A DNA stretch of 64,000 nt from Zygotorulaspora mrakii (taxonomy: Eukaryota > Ascomycota > Saccharomycetes > Saccharomycetales > Saccharomycetaceae). The notes below the pieces were generated by a model. The model was not told the DNA's origin and searched no databases. It saw only the letters and a program-made list of their open reading frames with translations. Positions 45,258 to 55,123 of this stretch are shown here, piece by piece. The position numbers and the translations under genes were made by a program. Location of the stretch: positions 62,001 to 126,000 of the forward strand of contig NC_050719.1 in NCBI RefSeq assembly GCF_013402915.1, in the 5' to 3' direction. Every line of letters starts with the position of its first letter. Positions within the stretch are counted from its first letter, which is position 1.

Positions 45258-46652
45258 ATGGTACCAACAACATGGTTCGGTTTTCTTCTCCTCGGGGTTG
45301 TATCCTTAGTACAGGCGGCAACTACATTTACTGTTCCGATTGATTACAATGACGAGCTGACAGTTTCATACTATTTCAGAAACGGGAATAGCGAAGTTTC
45401 TGTTGCGGCAAGTGGGCAGGGATTGGAAATCACCATTAATGCTGACGCGAGTGAAGTCTGTGATATCTTATACTCTGGTATGATCGTTTACGCTGCGGAC
45501 GGTGCGGCTGAAAACACTTTGATATCGTGGAATCAATATGACGTCTTCTATATGGTTGACAACAACGGCAACACCGTGACCTGGACTTCGACCAACGCGC
45601 AAGTTTGTCCGGTTGCAGATTCTCCATCCGGTTCAATCACCTCTTCGGCTTTCGCAACCTCTGGTATTGAATCTACCACCACGCTTTCCGGTTCAATTTC
45701 TTCTTCTATGATGCAAACTTCGGATATCGCGTCCTTGATCACTTTTACGGGGGAAATCAGCGGCTTGGGTACCTCTCTCGTTACTTTATCTTCTACTGCA
45801 GTCCCCGTTGCTCCATCAGTTACTTTGTCCACGGTTACTTCAACCGTTAACGGCGAAGTTACCGAGTATACAACATTCTGTCCATACACAACTATTGTGC
45901 CCGCAGAAAAAATTGTTACCTATGCAAGTGCAGTTACGAGAACAATTAATGGACAAGAATCGATTTACACCACCTATTTCCCTGTTTCAACTCAGTTTAT
46001 AGCTACTTCCACTGCTACTGGAAAGCAAGCTCCAACTGTCGCCCCCCTGACGACGGTTACTACCACGCAAAATGGCGTGGTTTCTGTGTATACAACTATT
46101 TGTCCGGAAACTTCAAAGATGACCAGCGTTGAAACGGCGCAAACTGTTGTCACGAGTATAGTTAATGGATCACCAACAGTTTACACTACTTGGTATCCAT
46201 ATGCGACAGTTGAACAAACAGCTTCAGTCGTTACTACTTCTGTTAATGGAGTTGCAACAGTTTACACCACTTGGTGTCCTGTTTCTACTTCTGCAACAAC
46301 TGCATTGTCTGATGCATTGGCTGCTAATAATGATACAGCTTCTCAAACTGCTACATCCATATCTTCCACCTCAGTTCAAACTGTTACAACTAGCCCTGCA
46401 CCTACTTCTACCATAATAGGGGGTACCAGTATTATCACAAATGGTCAATCGATCGAAGCCTCGTCCCCATCTTCCCGCTCATCACCAGCATCACCAGCCT
46501 CTCCATCGATTAACACTGTGCAAGGACAAACTACGGCCGCTTCTGAAACAACAGCTTCTGTTTCTGCTTACCAAGGATTAGCTGCAACTTTCAAGACAAA
46601 TTCAATCTTGGGCTACGCAGCCGTTCTCGTCGGTTCCTTCTTCTTAGCCTAA
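45258..46652 (+). CDS. GPI-anchored, Ser/Thr-rich cell-surface protein with five internal repeats
   Basis: 464 residues; ATG at 45258, TAA at 46650-46652. A signal peptide (MVPTTWFGFLLLGVVSLVQA, 1-20) is followed by a non-repetitive beta-rich domain (21-117) with two cysteines, C68 and C117. A Ser/Thr linker leads to five spaced copies of a ~19-residue motif of the form VT-x3-NG-x3-YTT-x-CP (192-210, 225-243, 266-284, 297-315, 324-342). A Ser/Thr-rich stalk and the hydrophobic GPI tail LGYAAVLVGSFFLA close it. The YTTWCP repeats resemble those of Sed1, Ccw12 and flocculin stalks. I do not recognise the N-terminal domain. S. cerevisiae has no gene here between GFD2/YDR514C and GRX1/GRX2. A wall or adhesin role is inferred. 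Confidence 0.85.
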   Translation: MVPTTWFGFLLLGVVSLVQAATTFTVPIDYNDELTVSYYFRNGNSEVSVAASGQGLEITINADASEVCDILYSGMIVYAADGAAENTLISWNQYDVFYMVDNNGNTVTWTSTNAQVCPVADSPSGSITSSAFATSGIESTTTLSGSISSSMMQTSDIASLITFTGEISGLGTSLVTLSSTAVPVAPSVTLSTVTSTVNGEVTEYTTFCPYTTIVPAEKIVTYASAVTRTINGQESIYTTYFPVSTQFIATSTATGKQAPTVAPLTTVTTTQNGVVSVYTTICPETSKMTSVETAQTVVTSIVNGSPTVYTTWYPYATVEQTASVVTTSVNGVATVYTTWCPVSTSATTALSDALAANNDTASQTATSISSTSVQTVTTSPAPTSTIIGGTSIITNGQSIEASSPSSRSSPASPASPSINTVQGQTTAASETTASVSAYQGLAATFKTNSILGYAAVLVGSFFLA

Positions 46653-46779
46653 ACTAATCAAAAAAATAAGTGCAATCTAAAACGTTTTTACTATAGCAAC
46701 TATATTGTATATAAATAAAACAACCTCGATTCATTCATAACACATATATGTTATCATAATTTCGATTCATAAAACCTTC

Positions 46780-47235
<456 letters not shown>

Positions 47236-47505
47236 TCACTGCATGAGGGCTAAAATAACCAGTGAATAACCACTCCTTAAATAACCATTCCATCCAGGGA
47301 AACCGATTTGTCAGATTTTCGCAACTTACCTTATTGAGCGATGTTCGAGATTGTTAGCAAAGGTAATATTCGTTTCGGGTAACTCGTAGAAGGGGTGGTG
47401 GAATATGCAACAGTCGGACCAAACAATTGTCAAGAATAAGTCCACCAATTTAAGTGTACAGAGCCAATTAGCCTGCTGTTAAGGTTCATAGTCATAAATT
47501 TAGCA

Positions 47506-48528
47506 ATGGGGTTTCTAACAGACCATCCCCACACATCGATCACCGATACAATTGACCGTGTTGTCTCTGCGAGAGATTACACACTTGAAGTTGATCTAGG
47601 GACACTAGTTGGGTTAATCAGAGATAATCGAAATGAATATCAGTATACGACGAACCAAGAGGAGGCGGGCAGAGCACTTCGCAAAAAGCTTAAGTACGGC
47701 AATAAAATCCAGCAATCCAGATCCCTCGATCTAATGGATCTTTTCATATCGCAGGGATTGAAGTTCACTGTGCTGTACAACGATGACAAGCTCATTGACA
47801 GAATAGAAGGAATTGCGCTTGGAAATGTATCTGATTCCAGAGGTAATAAATACAGCTCAAAGATCATAACAAAATGCGCTAACTACGTTCTGGGCTGGTA
47901 CAGTTACATCAGGAGCACTGGATTGGAGTCCAGTCGATGTTATGCAAGTTTAAACGTAGTGGGCGAAAAAGTTAAGAGACATTATTCCCATAGGAGGCGT
48001 GCTGATGAAAGGTCTAATTTCATGGATGACGGAGCAGATGAAAGCATATACGCTACGTCAGCTGCGAACCCCGATCAGATGTATAGAATACCACAATTGG
48101 ACATGAAAAAAGCTGCTCCATCGATCCGTCTGGTCATCAGTGATGGTCTTGCATCCGCAATTGCGCTTCAGAACGCATTGATGGTCTTGCCCTCAAATCA
48201 AAGATCTGTGGATGATGAGGAGGCAACGGCAAAATTCATCCAAGCAAGAGCGTTGAGGAGGAAGGTACTTAGATATTTGCAACTGGTCACGGAGGGAGAG
48301 TTTTTGGGCAGTCTTATCCATGCCAATGATGAATTGGTTAGTGCATTGACTAGTTACGATGAGAAAAGTGGCGTATCTGAGGACACAGACGGCAGCAGTG
48401 GCGATTACGATTATAGCGAAGATGAAAATCAAGACAGCGATGAGGAAGAGTCTTTGGATGACAGGTCCTTATCATCAGTGCAGCCATCCACATCTTCTAA
48501 TCCGTTTGGCGATCATAACAGAATTTAG
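47506..48528 (+). CDS. LSB5: LSB5, VHS-domain endocytic adaptor
   Basis: 340 residues (S. cerevisiae Lsb5 354); ATG at 47506, TAG at 48526-48528. The N-terminal ~140 residues fit a VHS/ENTH-like helical domain (PHTSITDTIDRVVSARDYTL, ALRKKLKYGNKIQQSRSLDLMDLFI). The middle holds a GAT-like helical region (DEEATAKFIQARALRRKVLRY). The C terminus is acidic and ends SNPFGDHNRI, with an NPF tripeptide that EH-domain proteins bind. Lsb5 binds Las17/WASP and Sla1, linking endocytosis and actin. Convergent with MXR2, as in YCL034W-YCL033C. Confidence 0.93.
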   Translation: MGFLTDHPHTSITDTIDRVVSARDYTLEVDLGTLVGLIRDNRNEYQYTTNQEEAGRALRKKLKYGNKIQQSRSLDLMDLFISQGLKFTVLYNDDKLIDRIEGIALGNVSDSRGNKYSSKIITKCANYVLGWYSYIRSTGLESSRCYASLNVVGEKVKRHYSHRRRADERSNFMDDGADESIYATSAANPDQMYRIPQLDMKKAAPSIRLVISDGLASAIALQNALMVLPSNQRSVDDEEATAKFIQARALRRKVLRYLQLVTEGEFLGSLIHANDELVSALTSYDEKSGVSEDTDGSSGDYDYSEDENQDSDEEESLDDRSLSSVQPSTSSNPFGDHNRI

Positions 48529-48639
48529 ATATCTCATAAAATGATACACATTGTGACCTACCCGCCACTGGTCGAATGTTATTATTATGTAATATAAGAA
48601 AATATAAATGGTAAAATATAATTTGTCCATGGGATGAAC

Positions 48640-49134
48640 TCAGCTCTTCGAGAATTTCAGCGACGCGCTATTAACACAATGTCTTACATCAGACGGTAAG
48701 TTCAATAGCTCTTTCCAACCTTCTCCCTCAAAGACATGCCCTAAATGTCCACCACACTTACCGCAGCAGATCTCTATTCTCTTCATTCCATAGCTAATAT
48801 CAGTGTGGTACGTCAACGCATCCTTGGAAATTTCTTCATAGAATGCAGGCCACCCACATCCGGATTCGAATTTGGCACCGCTGGAATAGAGAGGCGTATT
48901 ACAGTTAGCACATGAGTAAACACCGGTTTCCTTATTATGTATATACTTTCCTGTGTTGGCCCTCTCAGTTTGTTTGTCCCTTAAAATTCTTAATTGTTCA
49001 CCAGTTAATTCAGGGTTCCACTTCTGTTCGTTGTCAGACATTCTAGCGCTGGTGTAATGAATGCTTCTTAAGGTGACGAATGACCGCCTTTTCACTGTTA
49101 TTGGCAAATGACGAAATGCAAATCTTCTCAGCAT
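48640..49134 (-). CDS. MXR2: MXR2, mitochondrial methionine-R-sulfoxide reductase (MsrB)
   Basis: 164 residues (S. cerevisiae Mxr2 168); ATG at 49132-49134, TGA at 48640-48642. An Arg-rich, acid-free presequence (MLRRFAFRHLPITVKRRSF) predicts mitochondrial import. The MsrB domain has the zinc cysteines CANC (75-78) and CGKC (124-127), the conserved FESGCGWPAFYE, GHLGHVFEGEGW, and the catalytic RHCVNSASL with C153; C93 may be the resolving cysteine. It repairs the R epimer of oxidised methionine. An internal ATG at residue 32 (MSDNEQKW) could yield a cytosolic form. Confidence 0.96.
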   Translation of the reverse strand: MLRRFAFRHLPITVKRRSFVTLRSIHYTSARMSDNEQKWNPELTGEQLRILRDKQTERANTGKYIHNKETGVYSCANCNTPLYSSGAKFESGCGWPAFYEEISKDALTYHTDISYGMKRIEICCGKCGGHLGHVFEGEGWKELLNLPSDVRHCVNSASLKFSKS

Positions 49135-49312
49135 TCTCTTTTATATGTAAAAAGCGTCTTTCCTTCTCCTACGACAGTGAGAACAATCTGCTCCGATCCT
49201 TTATTGTGAAATTTTTGGTACTTGCTCCGGATTAATAATATAGGAAGTAGTAGAGCCTGGCCCTCGGAAACGGTCAGTACAAATCATCTTCACTCCTCGT
49301 GACTTCTAATAT

Positions 49313-49570
49313 ATGTCCACCAAATATCCCAGTACCATGCGATGCATGGAGGCTTTCGATCAGCTAACCATTTGCTATTCAATAGGAGGTCAATTTCGCA
49401 ATTACTATAGACATGGCGAATTCAATCAATGCCAAAAACCATTGGAAAAGCTCAAATTCTGTGTAGTTAACGGGAAAGATCCTGTAAAAGTGCAAGAATG
49501 GTACAAAAATCAGATTGAATACAATAAGACTCACAGAGGCACGTCTGATGACATATGGCAAGAACGCTAA
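49313..49570 (+). CDS. EMI1: EMI1-family small twin-CX9C protein
   Basis: 85 residues; ATG at 49313, TAA at 49568-49570. It matches the EMI1/DUF3128 family: CMEAFDQLTICYSIGGQFRNYYRHGEF and CQKPLEKLKFC. The four cysteines C11, C21, C40 and C50 form a perfect twin CX9C pattern, typical of small proteins oxidised by Mia40 in the mitochondrial intermembrane space. S. cerevisiae Emi1 (YDR512C) is needed for full IME1 induction in early meiosis and, from memory, is about 187 aa, so this protein is short. The position between the GRX and SDH7 regions fits YDR512C. The molecular function is unknown. Confidence 0.85.
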   Translation: MSTKYPSTMRCMEAFDQLTICYSIGGQFRNYYRHGEFNQCQKPLEKLKFCVVNGKDPVKVQEWYKNQIEYNKTHRGTSDDIWQER

Positions 49571-49858
49571 GTGCATAATTTGTTGTATCGGTAGCGCCAC
49601 CGTTTTTAGAGTTACATGTAAATATCCAATACTTTTGTAGATATGACTAAGAAGTATATATTCGCAATCTATCATATTTTTCATCGTATTTCGTTGATTG
49701 GCCTGCATGTGCTATTTGCATTTCTTCTTCATTTCATCGGCATCTTGTGGGAAGCTTTGCAAAAACTATATTTTGATTGCTTAAATAAGGATCGAATAAA
49801 CTTAAAAACCATAACGCTATTTAATTATTCGTCCGCGCACTTCTGATTGAGATAGAGG

Positions 49859-50791
49859 ATGTCCCTTAATCATGAGGAGGGTTCCGCAGTTGGACAGGCT
49901 TCGATCGTGGATGATAACTTTAAAAAATGGTCGTCGAACGAGGTGGTTACATGGTGCGTTGCCTCTCTTGGACTATCTGAAAGCGATCCGCTGGCTGAAC
50001 GACTGCAGAAAAACGATGTTAGCGGTGAGCTTTTGACAGAGCTATCACTGGATGATTTGAAAGAACTATGTGAACCCGACCTTGACAAGGCGATAAGATT
50101 TAAAGTTCTATTGAATAAACTTCAATATGACGCTGGCGTGGATTCCAAATTGCAGAAACAACAGGAAAATATGATAATAACGTTAAAAAATTTGCATTCG
50201 ACACTAACCCAGAAGCTGCAAGACTTCCAAACTCAATATTCCAAACTTAGGCTAGATGTCTTGGAAATTGTGAAGAATCCGAGTATAAGCCCCAGAATTC
50301 CATTGCAGCAACAACATTCATCTCAACAACTGCAACAACTGCCACAGCAACCAAGTGATTATTTTGATGGACCTCATCACCCCGGCGATTATCCTTCGGG
50401 CTCTTCCAAAACACCTGCATTTGCACCTAAACTACCTATCAGTAGATCCACATCTTCACAGTTGAACACAGCTGATACACCTGGACTCTTATCTTCTGGA
50501 TCTAACGAGCCATTGAAACAGCTTCGTGCTTCCAAAGAGGATTCTTGCCAACGTATATTGAAAAATGCTATGAAGAGACATCATTTAAACGATCAAGAGT
50601 GGAAACAGTACGTGCTAGTTATTTGTTATGGTGACCAGGAAAGGCTGTTGGATTTGGAAGAGAAGCCAGTCGTCATTTTCAAAAACTTGAAACAACAAGG
50701 ACTGCATCCGGCCATCATGTTGAGAAGGCGAGGTGATTTTGAGGAACTGAATATGGCCAGTGAAGATGTAACTCCTGGGGGTAGATTATAA
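49859..50791 (+). CDS. STE50: STE50, MAPK pathway adaptor
   Basis: 310 residues (S. cerevisiae Ste50 346); ATG at 49859, TAA at 50789-50791. The N-terminal SAM domain (~23-90, KKWSSNEVVTWCVASLGL to KAIRFKVLLNKL) binds the SAM domain of Ste11. A Gln/Ser-rich linker follows, then a C-terminal Ras-association domain (~220-292, DSCQRILKNAMKRHHLNDQE, YGDQERLLDLEEKPVVIFKNL) that binds Cdc42 and Opy2. Ste50 tethers the MAPKKK Ste11 at the membrane in the mating, filamentation and osmotic (HOG) pathways. Its 3' end is 71 bp from that of convergent RRP7. Confidence 0.95.
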   Translation: MSLNHEEGSAVGQASIVDDNFKKWSSNEVVTWCVASLGLSESDPLAERLQKNDVSGELLTELSLDDLKELCEPDLDKAIRFKVLLNKLQYDAGVDSKLQKQQENMIITLKNLHSTLTQKLQDFQTQYSKLRLDVLEIVKNPSISPRIPLQQQHSSQQLQQLPQQPSDYFDGPHHPGDYPSGSSKTPAFAPKLPISRSTSSQLNTADTPGLLSSGSNEPLKQLRASKEDSCQRILKNAMKRHHLNDQEWKQYVLVICYGDQERLLDLEEKPVVIFKNLKQQGLHPAIMLRRRGDFEELNMASEDVTPGGRL

Positions 50792-50862
50792 GGTAGTACT
50801 TACGTATATGATATGTATTTCACAACAAACCATTCAAGTATGGAGGCGAGTCGAACTATGGC

Positions 50863-51747
50863 TCATGTATAAGGATTGAACCTCCTATTTGCTTTCATTA
50901 TTTTGATCTTCTCTTGATCCTCTTTAAATTTTTTTAAAAGTTGATTAATCTCTTGCTTTTTACGTTCTCTAATTTGAAACCTGTAAAAATCTTTTTTGGC
51001 TTTCTTATCAACTGTCGATGGCGGTATAACTTTGTTCTCGTGTTTTGAGAGTGGGTTTTTCTTCAAAATCTTCTTTCTTATAGAATTTAGTGACTTTGTA
51101 TTTTTTCCAACAACTAAAGTAAATCCATCTTCGTCGACAATGGAAGTCTGAATGGCATCTTGGGCCTCTTGTTCCCTCTGTTCGAATAGTTCCATGTGCA
51201 TGTGAATATCCCATTTCAGATAGTCTACATCAAGTGGTCTATAGAAATTCAAAAAGGTTGCAATGGTTGGGGATTTATATTGCCATTCTATGAGCGAACT
51301 TGAGTCAAGTTTCGAGTATTTTTTTAAAGCATCAAAGCAATTTGTCAAGCTTGCCTCATCGACAAACTTTAGCAAAGCCGTGTTTCTGGGTGTATACCTT
51401 TTGGATTCAGCATCTTTTACCGACATTAAATCAGAGGTCAAGGCGGAAAGATCCACTTCCTCCAATCCGAATTCGTCATTATATAGCAACTCTTCAATGT
51501 GCGACACTGTGTCAAACCGGGAACAGATCTCATTAAAGGCTATTTTCAGGTTATCTAAGTGTGTTAAAAGTGGAATATTGACCAGAAAGAGGCAGTTCTG
51601 CTCGTTTTCATACTGAGATTGATGTTTCTTCACAAACATAAAATGAAAAGCATCATCGTTCTTGAGCGTTCTGTGTGTCGGTAACTTGAATGGTATCACA
51701 AGAAATCCTTTCTTCATGCAATCTGGAGAAACAGATTTTCTTGCCAT
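50863..51747 (-). CDS. RRP7: RRP7, 40S ribosome biogenesis factor
   Basis: 294 residues (S. cerevisiae Rrp7 297); ATG at 51745-51747, TGA at 50863-50865. Rrp7 is a nucleolar UTP-C/CURI component required for 18S rRNA processing and, with Utp22, for small-subunit processome assembly. Features: an RRM-like N-terminal region (FLVINPLLTHL-type strands, ~15-190), the conserved DEDGFTLVVGKNTKS (~205-220), and a lysine-rich C-terminal helix (KKDFYRFQIRERKKQEINQL, ending KANRRFNPYT), the hallmark Rrp7 tail. A PAC-like GATGAG and an RRPE-like A-run lie upstream, as in other ribosome-biogenesis genes. Confidence 0.94.
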   Translation of the reverse strand: MARKSVSPDCMKKGFLVIPFKLPTHRTLKNDDAFHFMFVKKHQSQYENEQNCLFLVNIPLLTHLDNLKIAFNEICSRFDTVSHIEELLYNDEFGLEEVDLSALTSDLMSVKDAESKRYTPRNTALLKFVDEASLTNCFDALKKYSKLDSSSLIEWQYKSPTIATFLNFYRPLDVDYLKWDIHMHMELFEQREQEAQDAIQTSIVDEDGFTLVVGKNTKSLNSIRKKILKKNPLSKHENKVIPPSTVDKKAKKDFYRFQIRERKKQEINQLLKKFKEDQEKIKIMKANRRFNPYT

Positions 51748-51826
51748 CCTTCGAAAAATAGAACTACTGCGCTACTGCAACAGAAACGTTAAACTGACCA
51801 AATCTCTCAGTAGTCTTGAGGATCTA

Positions 51827-51846
51827 CTCATCTTGCATTTTTTCAT
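51827..51846 (-). promoter_or_regulatory. PAC-like/RRPE-like elements upstream of RRP7
   Basis: On the minus strand TGAAAAAATGC (RRPE-like) is followed five bases on by GATGAG (the PAC core, 51827-51832), ~80 bp upstream of the RRP7 ATG. Neither is a full-length consensus, but the pairing and distance fit Ribi promoters. Confidence 0.4.
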
Positions 51847-52008
51847 ATTTAGAACGGTTCATAGAAAGCGAAATTCTAGAAATAATAGTACGTAGTAAAT
51901 GATGCTGTATAGTAAGACGGAACACATGAGATGAGAATGACTGCCGTACGTTTCCCCTTGAAGTGCTCGGCAACGTCTTCGTCGCCTATAATATTGATGG
52001 TCTTCGTA

Positions 52009-52425
52009 TCATTCCATTGACTTTGAGGCTGCCTCGTTGATCTCACCCGTACGAATTTGCTCTGTTTCCTTCATCAATTCATAAAGTTGCACAACCTGGT
52101 CCGGAGAAAGCTTCTCTAGAACATCGGAGGTCAAGGTCGCTTCACTCCAATCCCCCTTGGAAATTAATCCAAGGTAATCTTGCCAGCTAGTCAAGAAACC
52201 CACTATGTGCAGCGGATTGTCTGTGTTCTTGTGCAACCGAAATTCGCTCTTTAGGTATTGATCTCCCAGTTCTCTCTGTAGCTGCGGCAAATTTTTGTGT
52301 TCCCTAAGAATTCTTCTATACAGCTGTAGGGGTGGAAGGATTGGTTGGCTACCCTTTGTGATTATTCGACGTGCTTTCAGAAGTGTTGATGTCACCCTAT
52401 GGAGCACAGCCCCTGTAGTTCGCAT
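52009..52425 (-). CDS. SDH7: SDH7 (ACN9), LYR-motif succinate dehydrogenase assembly factor
   Basis: 138 residues (S. cerevisiae 133); ATG at 52423-52425, TGA at 52009-52011. The LYR motif is at residues 35-37 in [17 protein letters not shown], followed by the family pattern [14 protein letters not shown] and [11 protein letters not shown]. The N terminus is basic and hydroxylated ([20 protein letters not shown]), fitting mitochondrial import. Sdh7 (SDHAF3) helps insert the iron-sulfur clusters of the Sdh2 subunit and protects them from oxidants; the older name ACN9 reflects a defect in gluconeogenesis from acetate. It lies between RRP7 and HIS4, combining YDR511W with chromosome III neighbours. 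Confidence 0.95.
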   Translation of the reverse strand: MRTTGAVLHRVTSTLLKARRIITKGSQPILPPLQLYRRILREHKNLPQLQRELGDQYLKSEFRLHKNTDNPLHIVGFLTSWQDYLGLISKGDWSEATLTSDVLEKLSPDQVVQLYELMKETEQIRTGEINEAASKSME

Positions 52426-52705
52426 AATAATTCTAATGTTGGGCCGGCTTAAAGGGTGTAAGCAGAGTTAAGGAATGGCCAAAGTTGGTAAAGAAGTTTA
52501 CTATTCACATTTATGCGTATAATTTATTCATCTCTTTCAACCTCGGCTTTTCGGTCGGGGGGGTTTCAAGAAAAATGCTCAATGATTTTGCAATTAATAT
52601 TGACATCTACTTAACTATATCACGAAGAACAACACACTACATATGAGAAGATCAGAGAATGTTTTGAGAAGTAAATGTCACTCGTAAATTTAATATTCAT
52701 TCGAT

Positions 52706-55123
52706 TCATTTGAAGTTCTCGGGCAATAAGCCTAATTTGGACATTCTAATTTTAACGGCGTTTCGGTGACCATCTAAGCCTTCGACCTTAGCGATACACA
52801 TGACTGCTTTGCCTATTTTATCCAAACCTTCTGGAGTAATACTTTGCGATGTAATGAATTTTTGGAAAGCCGAGGTATTCAGACCACTGTATTGTCTTGC
52901 ATAACCGTAGGTTGGTAAAGTATGGTTCGTTCCACTGGAGTAATCGCCACACGATTCAGGCGTGTAAGCACCTACAAAAATGCTACCAGCATTATCTACA
53001 TCTTTGACATAGTCTTCTGCATTGGAGATTTGCAAAATTAAGTGCTCAGGTGCGTACTGGTTGGAGATTTGGAACGCTTCTTCATAACTCTCACATAAAA
53101 CAATAGAACTGTGAGAAATACATTTACGAATGATGTCAACACGCGATAAGTTCGTAGCTTGACTATGAACAGCAGCTTGGATCTCTTCAACTTTCTTGCT
53201 GCTTAAATCGACACCAAGAAGGATAACTTGAGAATCAATACCATGTTCTGCTTGCGACAAGAGGTCGCTGGCTACAAAGTCAGCGTCGGCATCTTCATCA
53301 CAGATAACTAAAACTTCACTTGGGCCGGCAGGCATATCGATGGAACATAGTGCTTGTGTGTCATTTTGAACATACATTTTTGCGGCGGTAACAAACTGGT
53401 TTCCAGGGCCCGCAATTTTGTCGACCTTTGGAACAGACTCAGTCCCGTATGCCATGGCAGCTACAGCTTGAGCACCACCTGCCAAGACAATCATTGAAGC
53501 ACCGACTTTTGAAGCGACATAAACGACCTCAGGTGAAACTTTACCATCTGACTTACGAGGTGGAGAAGCAAAGATGATTTCCTTGCAACCAGCTACTTGA
53601 GCTGGAACACCTAACATAAGGGCTGTACTAGGCAGAACCGCTGTTCCTCCTGGAATGTAGAGACCAACCTTTTCTATAGGACGAGGAAATCTTGAACATA
53701 GAACACCGGGCTTCGTCTCCACTTTCAATACAGTTTCTTGCAGCTGTGCAGCGTGGAATTTACGAACATTTTCGATCGAAAGATCCAATGATTCTTTCAT
53801 TTCGTCAGTTAGTCCGTCAAAATACTCCTTTGGGAATGGAGCCTCCAACACTGGAGTCTTTAACTTGACACCATCAAACTTTTGTGTGAATTCCATCAAT
53901 GATTTATCACCGTTATTTCTGACGCTTTCAACTATAGGGTTGACCAACTTCATGATTTGATTGGTATTTTGAATAGGTCTGGTTAGTGCTTCCTTCAAAG
54001 CAACATTTTCTTTGGATTTCAGAATTTTCAAATGGATCAATCCACTATCAGCTTGAGGTTCAGTAGGTTTGTCATTAGTGTTGAGGAATTTTGCCTTGGC
54101 GTCACCTCTTCTTCTCGTAATTTTAAGATGTTTTGTTTGCAAGTTCGTTTCAACATCCGACAAACTGACACCTTCTGAGACAAGTTTTGCTAGTGCGAAG
54201 TAGAATAAATCTGCTGCTTCCCACGCAATCTCTGACTTCGTCTTAGCTTCAGTTAATTCTTCCGCTTCTTCTTTGATCTTTGCCGTCAAGAGTTCAGGAT
54301 CATTGAATAATCTATGTGTATAGGAACCTTCTGGTGCATTTTTCAATCTTTGTTGCAGTAATCTTTCAAGGCCAATCAAACCATGATCGAATTGACCAAA
54401 ACAAGACTCAGTTTCTAAGTGGCAAAAACTCGAATTTTCGCCACCTTGTTCAACAACAAATTTCAATGCGTCTCCATCGCAATCCAATTGAATGCATTTC
54501 AATTGTTGTGTATTGCCCGATGTTAGCCCTTTGATCCATATTTCATTGCGTGAACGGGAAAAATAAACGCCCGCTTTCTTTTCAATGGCGATTTTGATAG
54601 ATTCCACGGATGAGTATACCAAACCTAAGCAACGGTCGTGAGTATCTACCACAAGTGTCGTCAAAAGTTTATCTTCACGATCGGTTTTGATCGCCGAAAT
54701 CAAACTTTTGACAAATATCTCCACCGTTAATTGGTTGGCAGGAATCAGAGAATCAATCTTGAAATCATCAACAACAATAAAGTGATTCTTATAACAAGAT
54801 CCCTTCAAAATTGTAAGTCTTTCTTTTGGCACACCGACTTCTTGAGAAAGATGATCGGCATACGACTTATCACTCAGAAACAATGTAAAAATACCGTTGT
54901 TTAACAAATCAACTATTTCATCGTCCGTGAATCTAGAGGTTTCCTTGACTAAAACTGATATTATCTTGATACTCGAGCCAAATTCTTCTGCAAAAGTCTT
55001 GATTTCAACCTGAGATAATTCAGAAGAATCCAATAGTGCTTGCCCTGCAATAGTTAAAAATGGTTTATCTTTGATGAGGGTGGCAGCGTCATTGCCATAG
55101 ATGGGGAGAATAGGGAATACCAT
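52706..55123 (-). CDS. HIS4: HIS4, trifunctional histidine biosynthesis enzyme
   Basis: 805 residues (S. cerevisiae 799); ATG at 55121-55123, TGA at 52706-52708. Three fused activities catalyse steps 2, 3, 9 and 10 of histidine synthesis. Phosphoribosyl-AMP cyclohydrolase covers ~140-240 (ITSG-type GLTSGNTQQLKCIQLDCDGD, SCHLETESCFG-like end). Phosphoribosyl-ATP pyrophosphatase covers ~245-345 (KIKEEAEELTEA, AWEAADLFYFALAKL). Histidinol dehydrogenase covers ~370-805 (PGGTAVLPSTALMLGVPAQ, AGPGNQFVTAAK, DMPAGPSEVLVICDEDAD, SCGDYSSGTNHTLPTYGYAR). The first ~140 residues are the degenerate N-terminal extension known in fungal His4. A Gcn4 site next to a poly(A) tract lies upstream. Confidence 0.98.
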   Translation of the reverse strand: MVFPILPIYGNDAATLIKDKPFLTIAGQALLDSSELSQVEIKTFAEEFGSSIKIISVLVKETSRFTDDEIVDLLNNGIFTLFLSDKSYADHLSQEVGVPKERLTILKGSCYKNHFIVVDDFKIDSLIPANQLTVEIFVKSLISAIKTDREDKLLTTLVVDTHDRCLGLVYSSVESIKIAIEKKAGVYFSRSRNEIWIKGLTSGNTQQLKCIQLDCDGDALKFVVEQGGENSSFCHLETESCFGQFDHGLIGLERLLQQRLKNAPEGSYTHRLFNDPELLTAKIKEEAEELTEAKTKSEIAWEAADLFYFALAKLVSEGVSLSDVETNLQTKHLKITRRRGDAKAKFLNTNDKPTEPQADSGLIHLKILKSKENVALKEALTRPIQNTNQIMKLVNPIVESVRNNGDKSLMEFTQKFDGVKLKTPVLEAPFPKEYFDGLTDEMKESLDLSIENVRKFHAAQLQETVLKVETKPGVLCSRFPRPIEKVGLYIPGGTAVLPSTALMLGVPAQVAGCKEIIFASPPRKSDGKVSPEVVYVASKVGASMIVLAGGAQAVAAMAYGTESVPKVDKIAGPGNQFVTAAKMYVQNDTQALCSIDMPAGPSEVLVICDEDADADFVASDLLSQAEHGIDSQVILLGVDLSSKKVEEIQAAVHSQATNLSRVDIIRKCISHSSIVLCESYEEAFQISNQYAPEHLILQISNAEDYVKDVDNAGSIFVGAYTPESCGDYSSGTNHTLPTYGYARQYSGLNTSAFQKFITSQSITPEGLDKIGKAVMCIAKVEGLDGHRNAVKIRMSKLGLLPENFK

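Noticed and set aside
49643..49846. 67-codon ATG-initiated hydrophobic frame between EMI1 and STE50
   Set aside because: It ends 12 bp before the STE50 ATG, overlaps its promoter, and its hydrophobicity reflects T-rich DNA.
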